Virus record (IMG/VR): IMGVR_UViG_3300001589_000126
Span: 1 to 27,563 of that record
DNA from: a virus
Length of the DNA: 27,563 nt
Direction: 5' to 3' (one strand)
Part shown: positions 6,374 to 13,423 of the stretch, piece by piece
Position numbering within the stretch: position 1 is the first letter of the stretch
Layout of the letters: each line of letters begins with the position of its first letter
Made by a program: the position numbers and the translations under genes
Notes under the pieces: model-generated
The model's database searches: none
Seen by the model: the letters and a program-made list of their open reading frames with translations, nothing else
Told to the model about the DNA's origin: nothing

Positions 6374-7195
6374 TTATTTTGGTAATTGATCGCCGTTGTC
6401 GTCCATGTTATATAGGTACTCGTGATATGCACCCATACTATGATCAGCAAAACCATCTATTAAATTAAATGATTTAAGAGCCATCCAATGACCTCTACAT
6501 TTGTCTTTAAAACGTTGAGCCCAAGTTGCTGGTCTAATATTACCATATGTATTAATATATCTTAATACTCCACCGTGTCTAAATAATAAGAAGGAAGGTG
6601 GTACAGCCGTTACAGCATCGTTGTTATTTCTATATCTGTAATATTTCATTCCTTCTAAAGATTTTAAAAATTCTTTATTACCTACTCTTGGTTGTCCAAA
6701 TGTATGTAATCCACCGGATACACCTAGAGGACAAGTGTTAAGTTCTGCCGCAACTAATACTGCCATTGCTCCGCCTAATGAATGTCCAGTTATCCATAAT
6801 GTTTTGGTTTGTTTCTTGTCATGTTTTTTAAGAGCATCGTATATGCCAGGCATAACTTTTTCATATTCTGCATAAAATCCTCTGTGGACTCTACCCGCTA
6901 TATGATGCTTTACAGGAAACATTTTTAAGTCTGCCAGTACGTCATTGAGTGCTGTAGGCTCTGTACCTCTACATGCAATTAATACATCATCCTTATCACT
7001 CATTACATAAGCCTGAGCTCCGTCAACATCTATAAATGTTGGTGGTAATGGTTTGTTTAAAAACTTTTTGATTGGGTCTAGACTTTTAATTCCAGGTCTG
7101 CCTTCTAAAAGTTGATCTGGTGATTGATAACATTGGTGTGCATACATGCTCAACAATAATCCGCGTTCACGGTATGACATATCTTTAACTGACAT
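6374..7195 (-). CDS. Class 3 lipase (alpha/beta hydrolase)
   Basis: A 273-residue lipase class 3 family protein that hydrolyses ester bonds in acyl lipids. The nucleophile elbow TGHSLGGA has Ser139. Asp193 (NNDAVTAVPP) and His252 (DHSMGAY) complete the triad with normal family spacing. The strand VLIACRGTEP (about 71-80) supplies the usual oxyanion region. There is no clear signal peptide, so access to the membrane would be from the cytoplasm or after lysis. It starts an operon with the 85-residue membrane protein and has a late promoter motif at 7245-7253, 49 bases upstream. A role in membrane disruption or lipid scavenging late in infection is inferred. Confidence 0.9.
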   Translation of the reverse strand: MSVKDMSYRERGLLLSMYAHQCYQSPDQLLEGRPGIKSLDPIKKFLNKPLPPTFIDVDGAQAYVMSDKDDVLIACRGTEPTALNDVLADLKMFPVKHHIAGRVHRGFYAEYEKVMPGIYDALKKHDKKQTKTLWITGHSLGGAMAVLVAAELNTCPLGVSGGLHTFGQPRVGNKEFLKSLEGMKYYRYRNNNDAVTAVPPSFLLFRHGGVLRYINTYGNIRPATWAQRFKDKCRGHWMALKSFNLIDGFADHSMGAYHEYLYNMDDNGDQLPK

Positions 7196-7244
7196 TTGTT
7201 ACTCCTGTGTTTATCTATACGGCCTCTACCTGCCGATTACAGTA

Positions 7245-7253
7245 GTATTTATC
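7245..7253 (-). promoter_or_regulatory. Late promoter motif GATAAATAC
   Basis: Minus-strand GATAAATAC between the oxygenase-like gene and the lipase gene. Confidence 0.7.
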
Positions 7254-7260
7254 AGTATGA

Positions 7261-7878
7261 TTACTTAAATCGTATAGTTAGACCTAACTTACTGCTACAT
7301 TCCATAGCACTAGTACAGTGGATTTTTTTGGAATCAAATTTAATTATAGAGCCTGGAAGGAATTCATAAGACTTACCAGTTAGCCCATGCCAATATTTTT
7401 TGGGATAATGATATAAGCATTTATTATACAGGTCTTCATCTATGGTTTCTTCTGTTAATTTTTTAACATTGCTAAAGTCAACTGGTCTTCCTTTAACACC
7501 TGTATTAATTTCAAAATGTACATCTTCTCTAAATGTCCAAGTAATACTAGGCTCTTCAAAGTATTGATCAAATACAACGAGATAAGGATTATCTCCTCCT
7601 TTTACTTGTAAAGGTATAACCATATTTTCTACTTCATCTGAACGAAAGTCTGTATGAGGAAAATAAGGAACTTTGTGTTTATAAAAATGACAAGTTTTTA
7701 TTCTTGCTACATCTATTTGTGGTATGTTTTTTAGTATTTCTAATACTGCATCAGTACCAGATGCTTTTTTCATAGTGTCAGTTTGATAATCACCAATGTT
7801 ATTATATATTTCTATAAGTGAGTGCAAATGCTCAGAAGTTACTACATCATTGTAGTAATTATTCTCTATAACATTCAT
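7261..7878 (-). CDS. 2OG-Fe(II) oxygenase-like protein
   Basis: A 205-residue protein with the facial triad of 2-oxoglutarate/Fe(II) dioxygenases: H75-T-D77 in YFPHTDFR and H187 in KKIHCTSAM. Arg203 (LGLTIRF), 16 residues later, is in the place that binds the 2OG carboxylate. PGSIIKFDS before the distal His is typical of the double-stranded beta-helix. Such enzymes hydroxylate proteins, nucleic acids or small molecules; the substrate is unknown. Its ATG overlaps the stop of the 58-residue membrane protein (ATGA), so it belongs to the ferredoxin operon. These enzymes do not normally need ferredoxin, so the link may only be positional. Confidence 0.82.
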   Translation of the reverse strand: MNVIENNYYNDVVTSEHLHSLIEIYNNIGDYQTDTMKKASGTDAVLEILKNIPQIDVARIKTCHFYKHKVPYFPHTDFRSDEVENMVIPLQVKGGDNPYLVVFDQYFEEPSITWTFREDVHFEINTGVKGRPVDFSNVKKLTEETIDEDLYNKCLYHYPKKYWHGLTGKSYEFLPGSIIKFDSKKIHCTSAMECSSKLGLTIRFK

Positions 7879-8051
7879 ACTATATAATTTTCTCTACTTT
7901 TCTTTGCAGTATGTAATGTTCCACTTTTGGTTATATAAGGTTTTGTAATACCTTTACTTCCTCCTGGGCCACTCAATACTTGTACCATAAGTGTAAAAAC
8001 ACCTATCATTGCTATTAAAAATACTGCTACTAATATTACGCCGTCAATCAT
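7875..8051 (-). CDS. Single-span membrane protein (58 aa)
   Basis: A small gene, [20 protein letters not shown]..., with one membrane span (about residues 4-26) and a basic, Gly/Lys-rich C-terminal tail. It overlaps the ferredoxin gene by 8 bases (its ATG precedes the ferredoxin stop) and the oxygenase gene by 4 bases (ATGA). A GAGG site sits about ten bases upstream of the ATG. This tight coupling on both sides is the main evidence that it is real. The function is unknown; it could anchor a redox complex at the membrane. Confidence 0.75.
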   Translation of the reverse strand: MIDGVILVAVFLIAMIGVFTLMVQVLSGPGGSKGITKPYITKSGTLHTAKKSRENYIV

Positions 8052-8370
8052 CTTTTTCTGCTACCTCTATTGCTTGTTCTAATGTATATGGACTCTCATG
8101 TGCCATAGGTTCTTTTGTTTCTGTAATGTTTTCCCATACGTCTGCCATTCTCATGTTTATTTCTATAAACGGAATTTGCTCAGGAGGTAATTCATCATCA
8201 CTCCATATTGCATCTACAGGACACTCTGGTTCACATAAAGCACAATCTATACATTCGTCAGGATTGATTACTAACATGTCAGGTCCTTCGTAAAAACAAT
8301 CAACCGGACACACTTCGACACATTTCGTATCTTTACAACCTACACAAGGACTTCCTACTACAAATGCCAT
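8044..8370 (-). CDS. fdxA: Seven-iron ferredoxin (3Fe-4S/4Fe-4S)
   Basis: A 108-residue low-potential electron carrier of the bacterial FdxA/Azotobacter FdI type. All nine family cysteines are present at 9, 12, 17, 21, 25, 40, 43, 46 and 50, each exactly one position later than in Azotobacter FdI. By that alignment C9, C17 and C50 hold the 3Fe-4S cluster and C21, C40, C43 and C46 the 4Fe-4S cluster. [13 protein letters not shown] and PDECIDC are near-perfect family sequences. The length is normal for the family. It has its own near-consensus promoter at 8394-8421, so it can be expressed early, apart from the cytochrome genes upstream. Possible partners are the radical SAM enzyme at 13.4-14.4 kb or host reductases. 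Phage ferredoxins I know of are mostly the plant-type 2Fe-2S kind, so this type is notable. Confidence 0.95.
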   Translation of the reverse strand: MAFVVGSPCVGCKDTKCVEVCPVDCFYEGPDMLVINPDECIDCALCEPECPVDAIWSDDELPPEQIPFIEINMRMADVWENITETKEPMAHESPYTLEQAIEVAEKDD

Positions 8371-8393
8371 ATCACTACTTATCTAAATGTCTT

Positions 8394-8421
8394 ATTATAC
8401 ATTAAATTAAAGGCTTGTCAA
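8394..8421 (-). promoter_or_regulatory. Sigma-70-type promoter before ferredoxin
   Basis: Minus strand TTGACA, 16 bases, TATAAT, both hexamers perfect. It ends 23 bases before the ferredoxin ATG and touches the stop codon of the 53-residue gene upstream. The leader would be short, with no strong ribosome binding site. Confidence 0.88.
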
Positions 8422-8583
8422 TTATGTTACAATACTAGCAAGAACAAGTAACAATGAGATTGTACCTAAAAATATACTTGCTACTAATAATGCGAATAGG
8501 ATAATTCGCAAGGGTGTTATTTTAATTTTACTTTCAGACTTTGTTCCAACACCTAGAACGGCCTTTACTGCATCTTTAATCAA
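8422..8583 (-). CDS. Single-span membrane protein (53 aa, TTG start)
   Basis: A 53-residue frame with an amphipathic, basic N-terminus (about 1-25) and a long hydrophobic span (RIILFALLVASIFLGTI, about 26-50). No ATG is available in frame. A TTG at 8583-8581 overlaps the TGA stop of the 83-residue gene upstream, which fits translational coupling. The end is fixed by TAA at 8422, just before the ferredoxin promoter. There is no recognised family. The combination of small size, one span and position suggests a small subunit of a membrane redox complex; this is inference. Confidence 0.6.
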   Translation of the reverse strand: MIKDAVKAVLGVGTKSESKIKITPLRIILFALLVASIFLGTISLLLVLASIVT

Positions 8584-8831
8584 AAGATAAATTGATTAAG
8601 TAGCATAACGGCTAACATTCCACCAAATACAACAATCTGTATAACAGCAGGTATCACTACAAACATTACCATTGGATCAAAATCCATTTTGTTCCAGTAA
8701 TCGTTTTCTCTCCAATGATCCATTTCCTCTGGAGTACAAGGTTCTGGTGCCCATTTCATTCCAGGTTGTCTTGCTACATCTTGATACGGTGTAGTAAATT
8801 CAAAATCTAATTGTTTAGTATTTTGGTTCAT
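8580..8831 (-). CDS. Small membrane protein after cytochrome c (83 aa)
   Basis: An 83-residue protein. Residues 1-52 are hydrophilic and aromatic (WAPEPCTPEEMDHWRENDYW), and residues about 54-80 form one membrane span (MVMFVVIPAVIQIVVFGGMLAVM). The soluble part therefore lies at the N-terminus. It starts inside the stop codon of the cytochrome gene (TAATG), so the two are coupled. I recognise no family. It could be a partner or docking subunit for the cytochrome. It is followed by a 4-base overlap with the 53-residue gene. Confidence 0.8.
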   Translation of the reverse strand: MNQNTKQLDFEFTTPYQDVARQPGMKWAPEPCTPEEMDHWRENDYWNKMDFDPMVMFVVIPAVIQIVVFGGMLAVMLLNQFIF

Positions 8832-9277
8832 TATTTTCCAGGTAAGCCTGCCTGTATGTATTCACCAATCATGCTGATGTCTTTGTCGGACAGCATTGCC
8901 GCTTGTCCCCACATCATAGCACTCATTGGTCCTACTTGTTCGTTGTTCTTATATGCTATTAGTCTGCCACTTATGTAGTCTGCTGTTTGTCCAGCAAGTT
9001 TAGGTCCTACACCACCGCCACCATCAGGTCCATGACATGCGGCACAACCTGACCATAAACTTCTAATATCACTAAATGGGTCACCTGCGGCTAAGGCCTG
9101 TTGGGCTCTTAGTTGATCTACTGACGTTCCATTTAATGCAACATACTCTCTATAGCATTCACCTGTACAAGATTGGTTACTGCTGTAACCAGTATACTCT
9201 AAAGACGGATAAACTTTGGTCACAAAAAATGTTGCTATTACTAGACACCCTAGTAAACTCATTCCTAATTCTCTCAT
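8831..9277 (-). CDS. Membrane-anchored c-type cytochrome
   Basis: A 148-residue class I cytochrome c. An N-terminal hydrophobic segment (about 6-21, MSLLGCLVIATFF) acts as signal anchor and places the heme domain in the periplasm. The heme site C78-A-A-C81-H82 is followed by GPDGGGGVGPKLAGQ. M118 in GPMSAMM is the likely axial ligand, and LSDKDISMIGEYI is the usual C-terminal helix. A second cysteine pair, C37-x3-C41, lies in the linker and lacks a following His, so it is not a heme site; a disulfide is possible. Heme attachment would need the host Ccm system. Expected job: passing electrons near a host respiratory complex. It lies one base after the 33-residue gene with an AGGA site. Phage-encoded c-type cytochromes are rare as far as I know. 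Confidence 0.92.
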   Translation of the reverse strand: MRELGMSLLGCLVIATFFVTKVYPSLEYTGYSSNQSCTGECYREYVALNGTSVDQLRAQQALAAGDPFSDIRSLWSGCAACHGPDGGGGVGPKLAGQTADYISGRLIAYKNNEQVGPMSAMMWGQAAMLSDKDISMIGEYIQAGLPGK

Positions 9278-9278
9278 A

Positions 9279-9380
9279 TTATGTTCCTGGTGTAAGTGCT
9301 AAAATACTTACAACAAATACTGTTGTTAATGTAAGTAGTTCTAGTCTATCTTTTATATTACTAATTGTGCGATGGCTCAT
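9279..9380 (-). CDS. Tiny single-span membrane protein (33 aa)
   Basis: A 33-residue frame starting MSHRTISNIKDRLELL with one hydrophobic span (LLTLTTVFVVSILAL, about 15-29). It ends one base before the cytochrome ATG. Length and topology are like small accessory subunits of oxidase complexes, but there is no sequence match that I can name. The start has no clear ribosome binding site, so the call rests on position and composition. It may instead be reached by coupling from the frame at 9361-9489. Confidence 0.5.
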   Translation of the reverse strand: MSHRTISNIKDRLELLTLTTVFVVSILALTPGT

Positions 9381-9489
9381 GATAAATGCCGATATTGATA
9401 ATCTGCCTCAAACTTCTAAGAGCGCCGTAATTTTGGCTGTCTATTTGGATGGAACAGACCAGCCATAATGTAAAAAACGATTTTATCAT
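9361..9489 (-). CDS. Possible short exported peptide (42 aa)
   Basis: A weak call. A 42-residue frame begins MIKSFFTLWLVCSIQ, which is signal-like, and then becomes hydrophilic. It begins 45 bases after the late promoter TATAAATA at 9534-9541 and overlaps the next small gene by 20 bases. No ribosome binding site is visible. It may be chance coding in the leader of the cytochrome operon. Confidence 0.25.
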   Translation of the reverse strand: MIKSFFTLWLVCSIQIDSQNYGALRSLRQIINIGIYHEPSHN

Positions 9490-9533
9490 GTTGGAGGTTG
9501 ATATAAAGTTAAGTTATATTATGCTATACAACC

Positions 9534-9541
9534 TATTTATA
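9534..9541 (-). promoter_or_regulatory. T4-type late promoter TATAAATA
   Basis: An exact TATAAATA on the minus strand at the head of the cytochrome c operon, downstream of the PP-loop ATPase gene. Confidence 0.72.
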
Positions 9542-9578
9542 ATACTTTTTAAAAAATGGGTCTAAACGGGTCTGTTTT

Positions 9579-10601
9579 TTAGAATTCTAATTTATAGTGC
9601 TTAATAAGTTCTATAGAATTGTTGTCGTAATAATCTTGTATGTCATCTAGTAATGTAACTACCTGGTCAAATCCTTGATGCTTTGTTATTACATTACCCC
9701 ATTTTGATATACCATATGTTTTTTTATAATAGGTATCTAACAAAGATATAATTGGTGCTCTATATTTGTTATTAAAATCATCATAATCACCTGATATGCT
9801 CATAAAATGCAATTTAATGTTTTCAAATCCTGTGTTAGACATTAAGTTAGGTTCACAGTTTTCTTCAGTAATATTATTATAATAAAGTTCTTTTAAATAA
9901 TTTCCTGTAGTTGAAACGTCTTGAGTGCCTATAACATTGTGCTTTTTAATTAAGTCTGTATAATTTTCTAAAGATTTAAAAAATAATTCTGGTGTATAAA
10001 AAAGAAGATCTTTACACATTTTAACATTGTTTTGTTCTGCATATACTTTGTATGGTATTATTGTAGATCTAAAAAGATCTACGTTACTGTGAACAGTACT
10101 CTCTATTTTTCCTGTTTCTTCGTTTAAACTGAATCTTGGAATATCTCCTCCCATTACTATACTTCTATCTGTATAATCTATTTGGTCTAGAAAGTATAAA
10201 TGATATGCTATTTGTGGACTACTTGTATGGTACTTTACAGAATATTCTAAATATTGTTCTGATTCTAAAAATGTTTTGAAGTCTAATTGTATTAATTGCA
10301 ATGGTATATCATGTTTCCTTGCAAAATTCTGTGCCATGTATGCATCAGGAGAATTTACAACATTCAGACCCCACATAGTTTCGTATGTTACTGCGGTAAA
10401 CTCTATACCTGCTTGTTTTAAAAGTAGACACATAAATTGACTGTCGTATCCACCGCTTAAACATACTAAAGGGTTTTTATATTCTTTTATTTTTTCTATA
10501 CATAAGTCTACTAAGGATACATCCGCACCAGGATCATTAAATTTAAGTTTAAATAATAAATTATCTAAATCTAAAGATAAGCCTCCTATATCATGTTTCA
10601 T
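9579..10601 (-). CDS. PP-loop ATPase, asparagine-synthetase-like
   Basis: A 340-residue N-type ATP pyrophosphatase. The PP-loop SGGYDS lies at residues 49-54 after the strand PLVCL, and TAVTYE (about 69-74) is the second strand of the fold. Such enzymes adenylate a carbonyl so that an amine or sulfur can attack it, as in asparagine synthetase, lasso-peptide cyclases, QueC and tRNA thiolases. It lacks the N-terminal glutaminase domain of AsnB and is longer than QueC. The downstream 200 residues match nothing I know. The ATG at 10601 has AGGA upstream. It is divergent from the subtilase gene. The substrate is unknown; amide or peptide-bond formation is one option. Confidence 0.8.
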   Translation of the reverse strand: MKHDIGGLSLDLDNLLFKLKFNDPGADVSLVDLCIEKIKEYKNPLVCLSGGYDSQFMCLLLKQAGIEFTAVTYETMWGLNVVNSPDAYMAQNFARKHDIPLQLIQLDFKTFLESEQYLEYSVKYHTSSPQIAYHLYFLDQIDYTDRSIVMGGDIPRFSLNEETGKIESTVHSNVDLFRSTIIPYKVYAEQNNVKMCKDLLFYTPELFFKSLENYTDLIKKHNVIGTQDVSTTGNYLKELYYNNITEENCEPNLMSNTGFENIKLHFMSISGDYDDFNNKYRAPIISLLDTYYKKTYGISKWGNVITKHQGFDQVVTLLDDIQDYYDNNSIELIKHYKLEF

Positions 10602-10636
10602 TATATCAGTATCCTATTTGTTTTTCTTCAATATAT

Positions 10637-10645
10637 GATAAATAC
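10637..10645 (+). promoter_or_regulatory. Late promoter motif GATAAATAC before subtilase
   Basis: Plus-strand GATAAATAC 48 bases before the subtilase ATG, in the divergent region between the PP-loop ATPase and subtilase genes. Confidence 0.7.
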
Positions 10646-10693
10646 TTATATAAAATAGCAATCATATTACCTATTTACTGGAGTTAAAACAAA

Positions 10694-12313
10694 ATGGCAA
10701 GTTATATAGTAGAAATGGACGCCGGAGTCCACGCAGACGCGGCGGCGGCTCAAAGTGCAATCACAACCACCGGAGCATCAGTTACAACAACCTTCGATTT
10801 AAACATGACATACCAAATAGACGGGACTGCTGAACAATTAGCGGCAATGTCTGGTGTAAAGTATTCTTCTTTAACAGACGCAAACAGCGGATTAGAAGCA
10901 TCAGTATTAGATACTAGTCATTTTAGTTATGTAGATAATAGAAGAAAAGTAGACGATGAAGGTAACGGTATTGTTAATGAAGCGTTTGTATCCAAATATA
11001 CAGGAAGCGGAAAAACTGTATATCTAGTAGATTCAGGTATAAATGCAAATCATACAGAATTTACAAATGGTACTGTTACTAACTTATGGACAGCATATGA
11101 CACCAATCCAGAAGGTGATGCTTATAATACTGATTACGAAGACAACGTAGGTCACGGTACAGCAGTAGGTTCGTTAATTATGGGCGATAATATTGGTACA
11201 GCAAAAGATGCCACATTAATTAATGTTAAACTATATGATTCAGTAGCAGGCGAGACTTCAGTTGGTAATGTTGTGACAGCATTTAGTAAAATACTTGCAC
11301 ATCATAATGCAAATGATAATACAGATGTTAAAGTATTATGTGCTCCTTGGATTACTACGCAAAACGATTTAATTGATTCTAAAGTAATGGAACTTAACAA
11401 TGCAAACGTTGTAGTAGTTGCGGCGGCTGGTAATAAAGATGAAGATGTAAACACTTTTTCTCCAGCAGGTATAGAAGAAATTATCACTGTTGGTTCACAT
11501 GACAGAAATTATAAAATTTCACAATTTACAAATACAGCATGGGACGGCGGAAGTGCTAGTGTCTCAATGCCAAACTACGGTGCTCCAGTTGATATTTTAG
11601 CAATTGGACAAGATGTATGTTATGCAGTATCAGTTGCTAATACATTATATTCTTCAGGTAGTGGAACAAGTCTTTCCTCAGGCCTAGTTGCAGGTGGTGT
11701 TGCAGGATTAATTGAAAAACATCCAACATTTAATTCTAATAAAATTAAAGAAGTATTAGTTGCAGAAGGTAGTCTTAAAAGTATATTGATAACGATGGAC
11801 ACCTCGGATCAAGATGGTCACGTGTTCCATGACAGTACTGCTAAAAAATATCCTGTTCTACAGTTAGACTCTGGAGGTGCTGATGCATCTGTAGATTTAT
11901 TTTCTACTCCATCAAGTGTTATAGGTAATGTAAAACGAGGAGAATCTGCAACTATAGATTTAGGTATTAATGGAAGTGCAACTAATATTGAAGTTCTTAC
12001 ATTCAGTCCTTTAACACCTTGGATGACATTTGATACAAATACAGGAATATTAAGTATAGACACTTCTGGTGTTGCGGCTGACAGAACTCCTGGATTTTAT
12101 ACATTTGGCGTTAAAGGTAAAATAGGTGATGTTTACCAAGTTGAAGAGTATACAGTAGGTTTATATGAAACTGATGAAACAGAATTACAAGGTAGTGTAA
12201 GCAGTTATTACTATGACACTGATAATGCAGAGTATGACTTAAATACAACTATTAACTATGAACTATCACCTCAGTTTGGTAATCAATCTAACTTACCTGT
12301 AGGTAAGTTATAA
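10694..12313 (+). CDS. Subtilisin-like serine protease (S8) with C-terminal beta domain
   Basis: A 539-residue protease. Residues 1-60 look like an I9-type inhibitor propeptide (ASYIVEMDA... GTAEQLAAMSGV). The catalytic triad is complete: D113 in VDSGIN, H154 in GHGTAVG and S326 in SGTSLSSG, with oxyanion N247 in AAAGN. The usual Pro after the Ser motif is replaced. From about residue 390 to the end lies a beta-rich region; PWMTFDTNTGILSID resembles Ig-like/cadherin-like repeats. There is no signal peptide, so the enzyme acts in the cytoplasm, in the virion or after lysis. GGAG lies ten bases before the ATG, and a late promoter motif is at 10637. It runs opposite to most neighbours. Possible roles are processing of virion proteins or of a modified peptide, or degrading host surface protein. 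Confidence 0.92.
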   Translation: MASYIVEMDAGVHADAAAAQSAITTTGASVTTTFDLNMTYQIDGTAEQLAAMSGVKYSSLTDANSGLEASVLDTSHFSYVDNRRKVDDEGNGIVNEAFVSKYTGSGKTVYLVDSGINANHTEFTNGTVTNLWTAYDTNPEGDAYNTDYEDNVGHGTAVGSLIMGDNIGTAKDATLINVKLYDSVAGETSVGNVVTAFSKILAHHNANDNTDVKVLCAPWITTQNDLIDSKVMELNNANVVVVAAAGNKDEDVNTFSPAGIEEIITVGSHDRNYKISQFTNTAWDGGSASVSMPNYGAPVDILAIGQDVCYAVSVANTLYSSGSGTSLSSGLVAGGVAGLIEKHPTFNSNKIKEVLVAEGSLKSILITMDTSDQDGHVFHDSTAKKYPVLQLDSGGADASVDLFSTPSSVIGNVKRGESATIDLGINGSATNIEVLTFSPLTPWMTFDTNTGILSIDTSGVAADRTPGFYTFGVKGKIGDVYQVEEYTVGLYETDETELQGSVSSYYYDTDNAEYDLNTTINYELSPQFGNQSNLPVGKL

Positions 12314-12334
12314 ATTATATTAAAATATTAAAAG

Positions 12335-13423
12335 TTGATTGACACATTACACTTAGATTTAACATCTTACAATAAAACTTTTAATAGTTTATCCCCTCAA
12401 GGTCAATGGTTTTGTAGCCGTATAGGTAAACGTAATTATCCTATTCAGGAATGTGACTTTAATTTACTAAAAGAATTTATTACAGAAAATACTCCCAAAA
12501 AAGTATTTTGTAATAGTTTCTATGGAGATTCTTTAGAGTATTCTAATATAGTAAACTTATCTAAATTATGTAAAGAATTAGATATTGAGTTTATGATTTT
12601 TACATATGGTAGTAATTTAGATACAGATCTAATACAGACTTTATTAGATAACAATTCTAGTTTTTATCTTTTTTCCTATGGTATAGAAAACAATACAGAT
12701 AGTGTTGTAAGTAATATTAATTGGGACAGTATTCATAATTTTTTAAAACAAACAAAAAATAAAACAATTATAGAATATGTTGGTTATCAACATAATCTGA
12801 TTGATTTGCTACCTTTTCTTAAAATATGTAAGCAAAATAATAATAGTATAAAAATTACAAAAGGTAATACATTTGAAGGCGGTGTAAAGAATGTATTCAA
12901 TGAAAAAGGCAACTGGTTACATGATGTCATTTATGTAACAGATAATTTACCTTATGAAAACGTTTTTTTACATGATGTTACAGAAGCAATAGCAACATAT
13001 AGGGATTTAAATTTACAACATAAAAATTTATATCGCACTACATTAGGATTCCTGAGTTTAAGATATTTCTTAAAAAATGATGAGGGACAAGACATATTTA
13101 ATATTAGAGTACCAGATAGATCAAGTGAATATAAATTGGATTTAGATTATAACAACGAAGTTTTTATAAATTTTACTGGACATGTATTTTGTAGTAGAGA
13201 AAGTTTTGAAGTATTTAATAATTGCTTATGTAATGATTGGGATAAAAAGGCCCAACAATATATTGTACAAACATTTAATGGATTTTTAAAAGATAAACAT
13301 GGGAAACATCAAAAAGATAAAGTGTTTATGGACAATGTTTTATTAAAAAATTTATTCTATTACAATAAGAACCATGAAGATTGTATATTAGAAAAGAATA
13401 TTAAAAAGTTCTATTGGAACTAA
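12335..13423 (+). CDS. Radical-SAM-like protein lacking the cluster cysteines
   Basis: A 362-residue protein whose N-terminal 180 residues follow the radical SAM barrel pattern: LHLDLTS (strand 1), KKVFCNSFYGDSLEY (strand 2, about 55-69), LDIEFMIFTYGS (strand 3), FYLFSYGI and EYVGYQHNLIDL. In place of the CxxxCxxC loop there is only TSYNKTFNSLSPQG, so no 4Fe-4S cluster can form and the enzyme is probably inactive or repurposed. It starts at a TTG 21 bases after the subtilase stop. An in-frame TAA just upstream excludes earlier starts, and the next Met is near residue 87. Its end overlaps the convergent radical SAM gene by 4 bases. The fold assignment is by eye and moderate. Confidence 0.7.
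   Translation: MIDTLHLDLTSYNKTFNSLSPQGQWFCSRIGKRNYPIQECDFNLLKEFITENTPKKVFCNSFYGDSLEYSNIVNLSKLCKELDIEFMIFTYGSNLDTDLIQTLLDNNSSFYLFSYGIENNTDSVVSNINWDSIHNFLKQTKNKTIIEYVGYQHNLIDLLPFLKICKQNNNSIKITKGNTFEGGVKNVFNEKGNWLHDVIYVTDNLPYENVFLHDVTEAIATYRDLNLQHKNLYRTTLGFLSLRYFLKNDEGQDIFNIRVPDRSSEYKLDLDYNNEVFINFTGHVFCSRESFEVFNNCLCNDWDKKAQQYIVQTFNGFLKDKHGKHQKDKVFMDNVLLKNLFYYNKNHEDCILEKNIKKFYWN

Noticed and set aside
9076-9468. A 130-residue plus-strand open frame opposite the cytochrome c gene
   Set aside because: It lies antisense to a clear cytochrome gene, has no ribosome binding site and its translation is low in protein-like features.
9551-9578. Direct repeat GGGTCT-AAAC-GGGTCT flanked by A and T runs, considered as a terminator
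   Set aside because: The repeat is direct, not inverted. Only a weak A/T stem can form, so termination is not supported.
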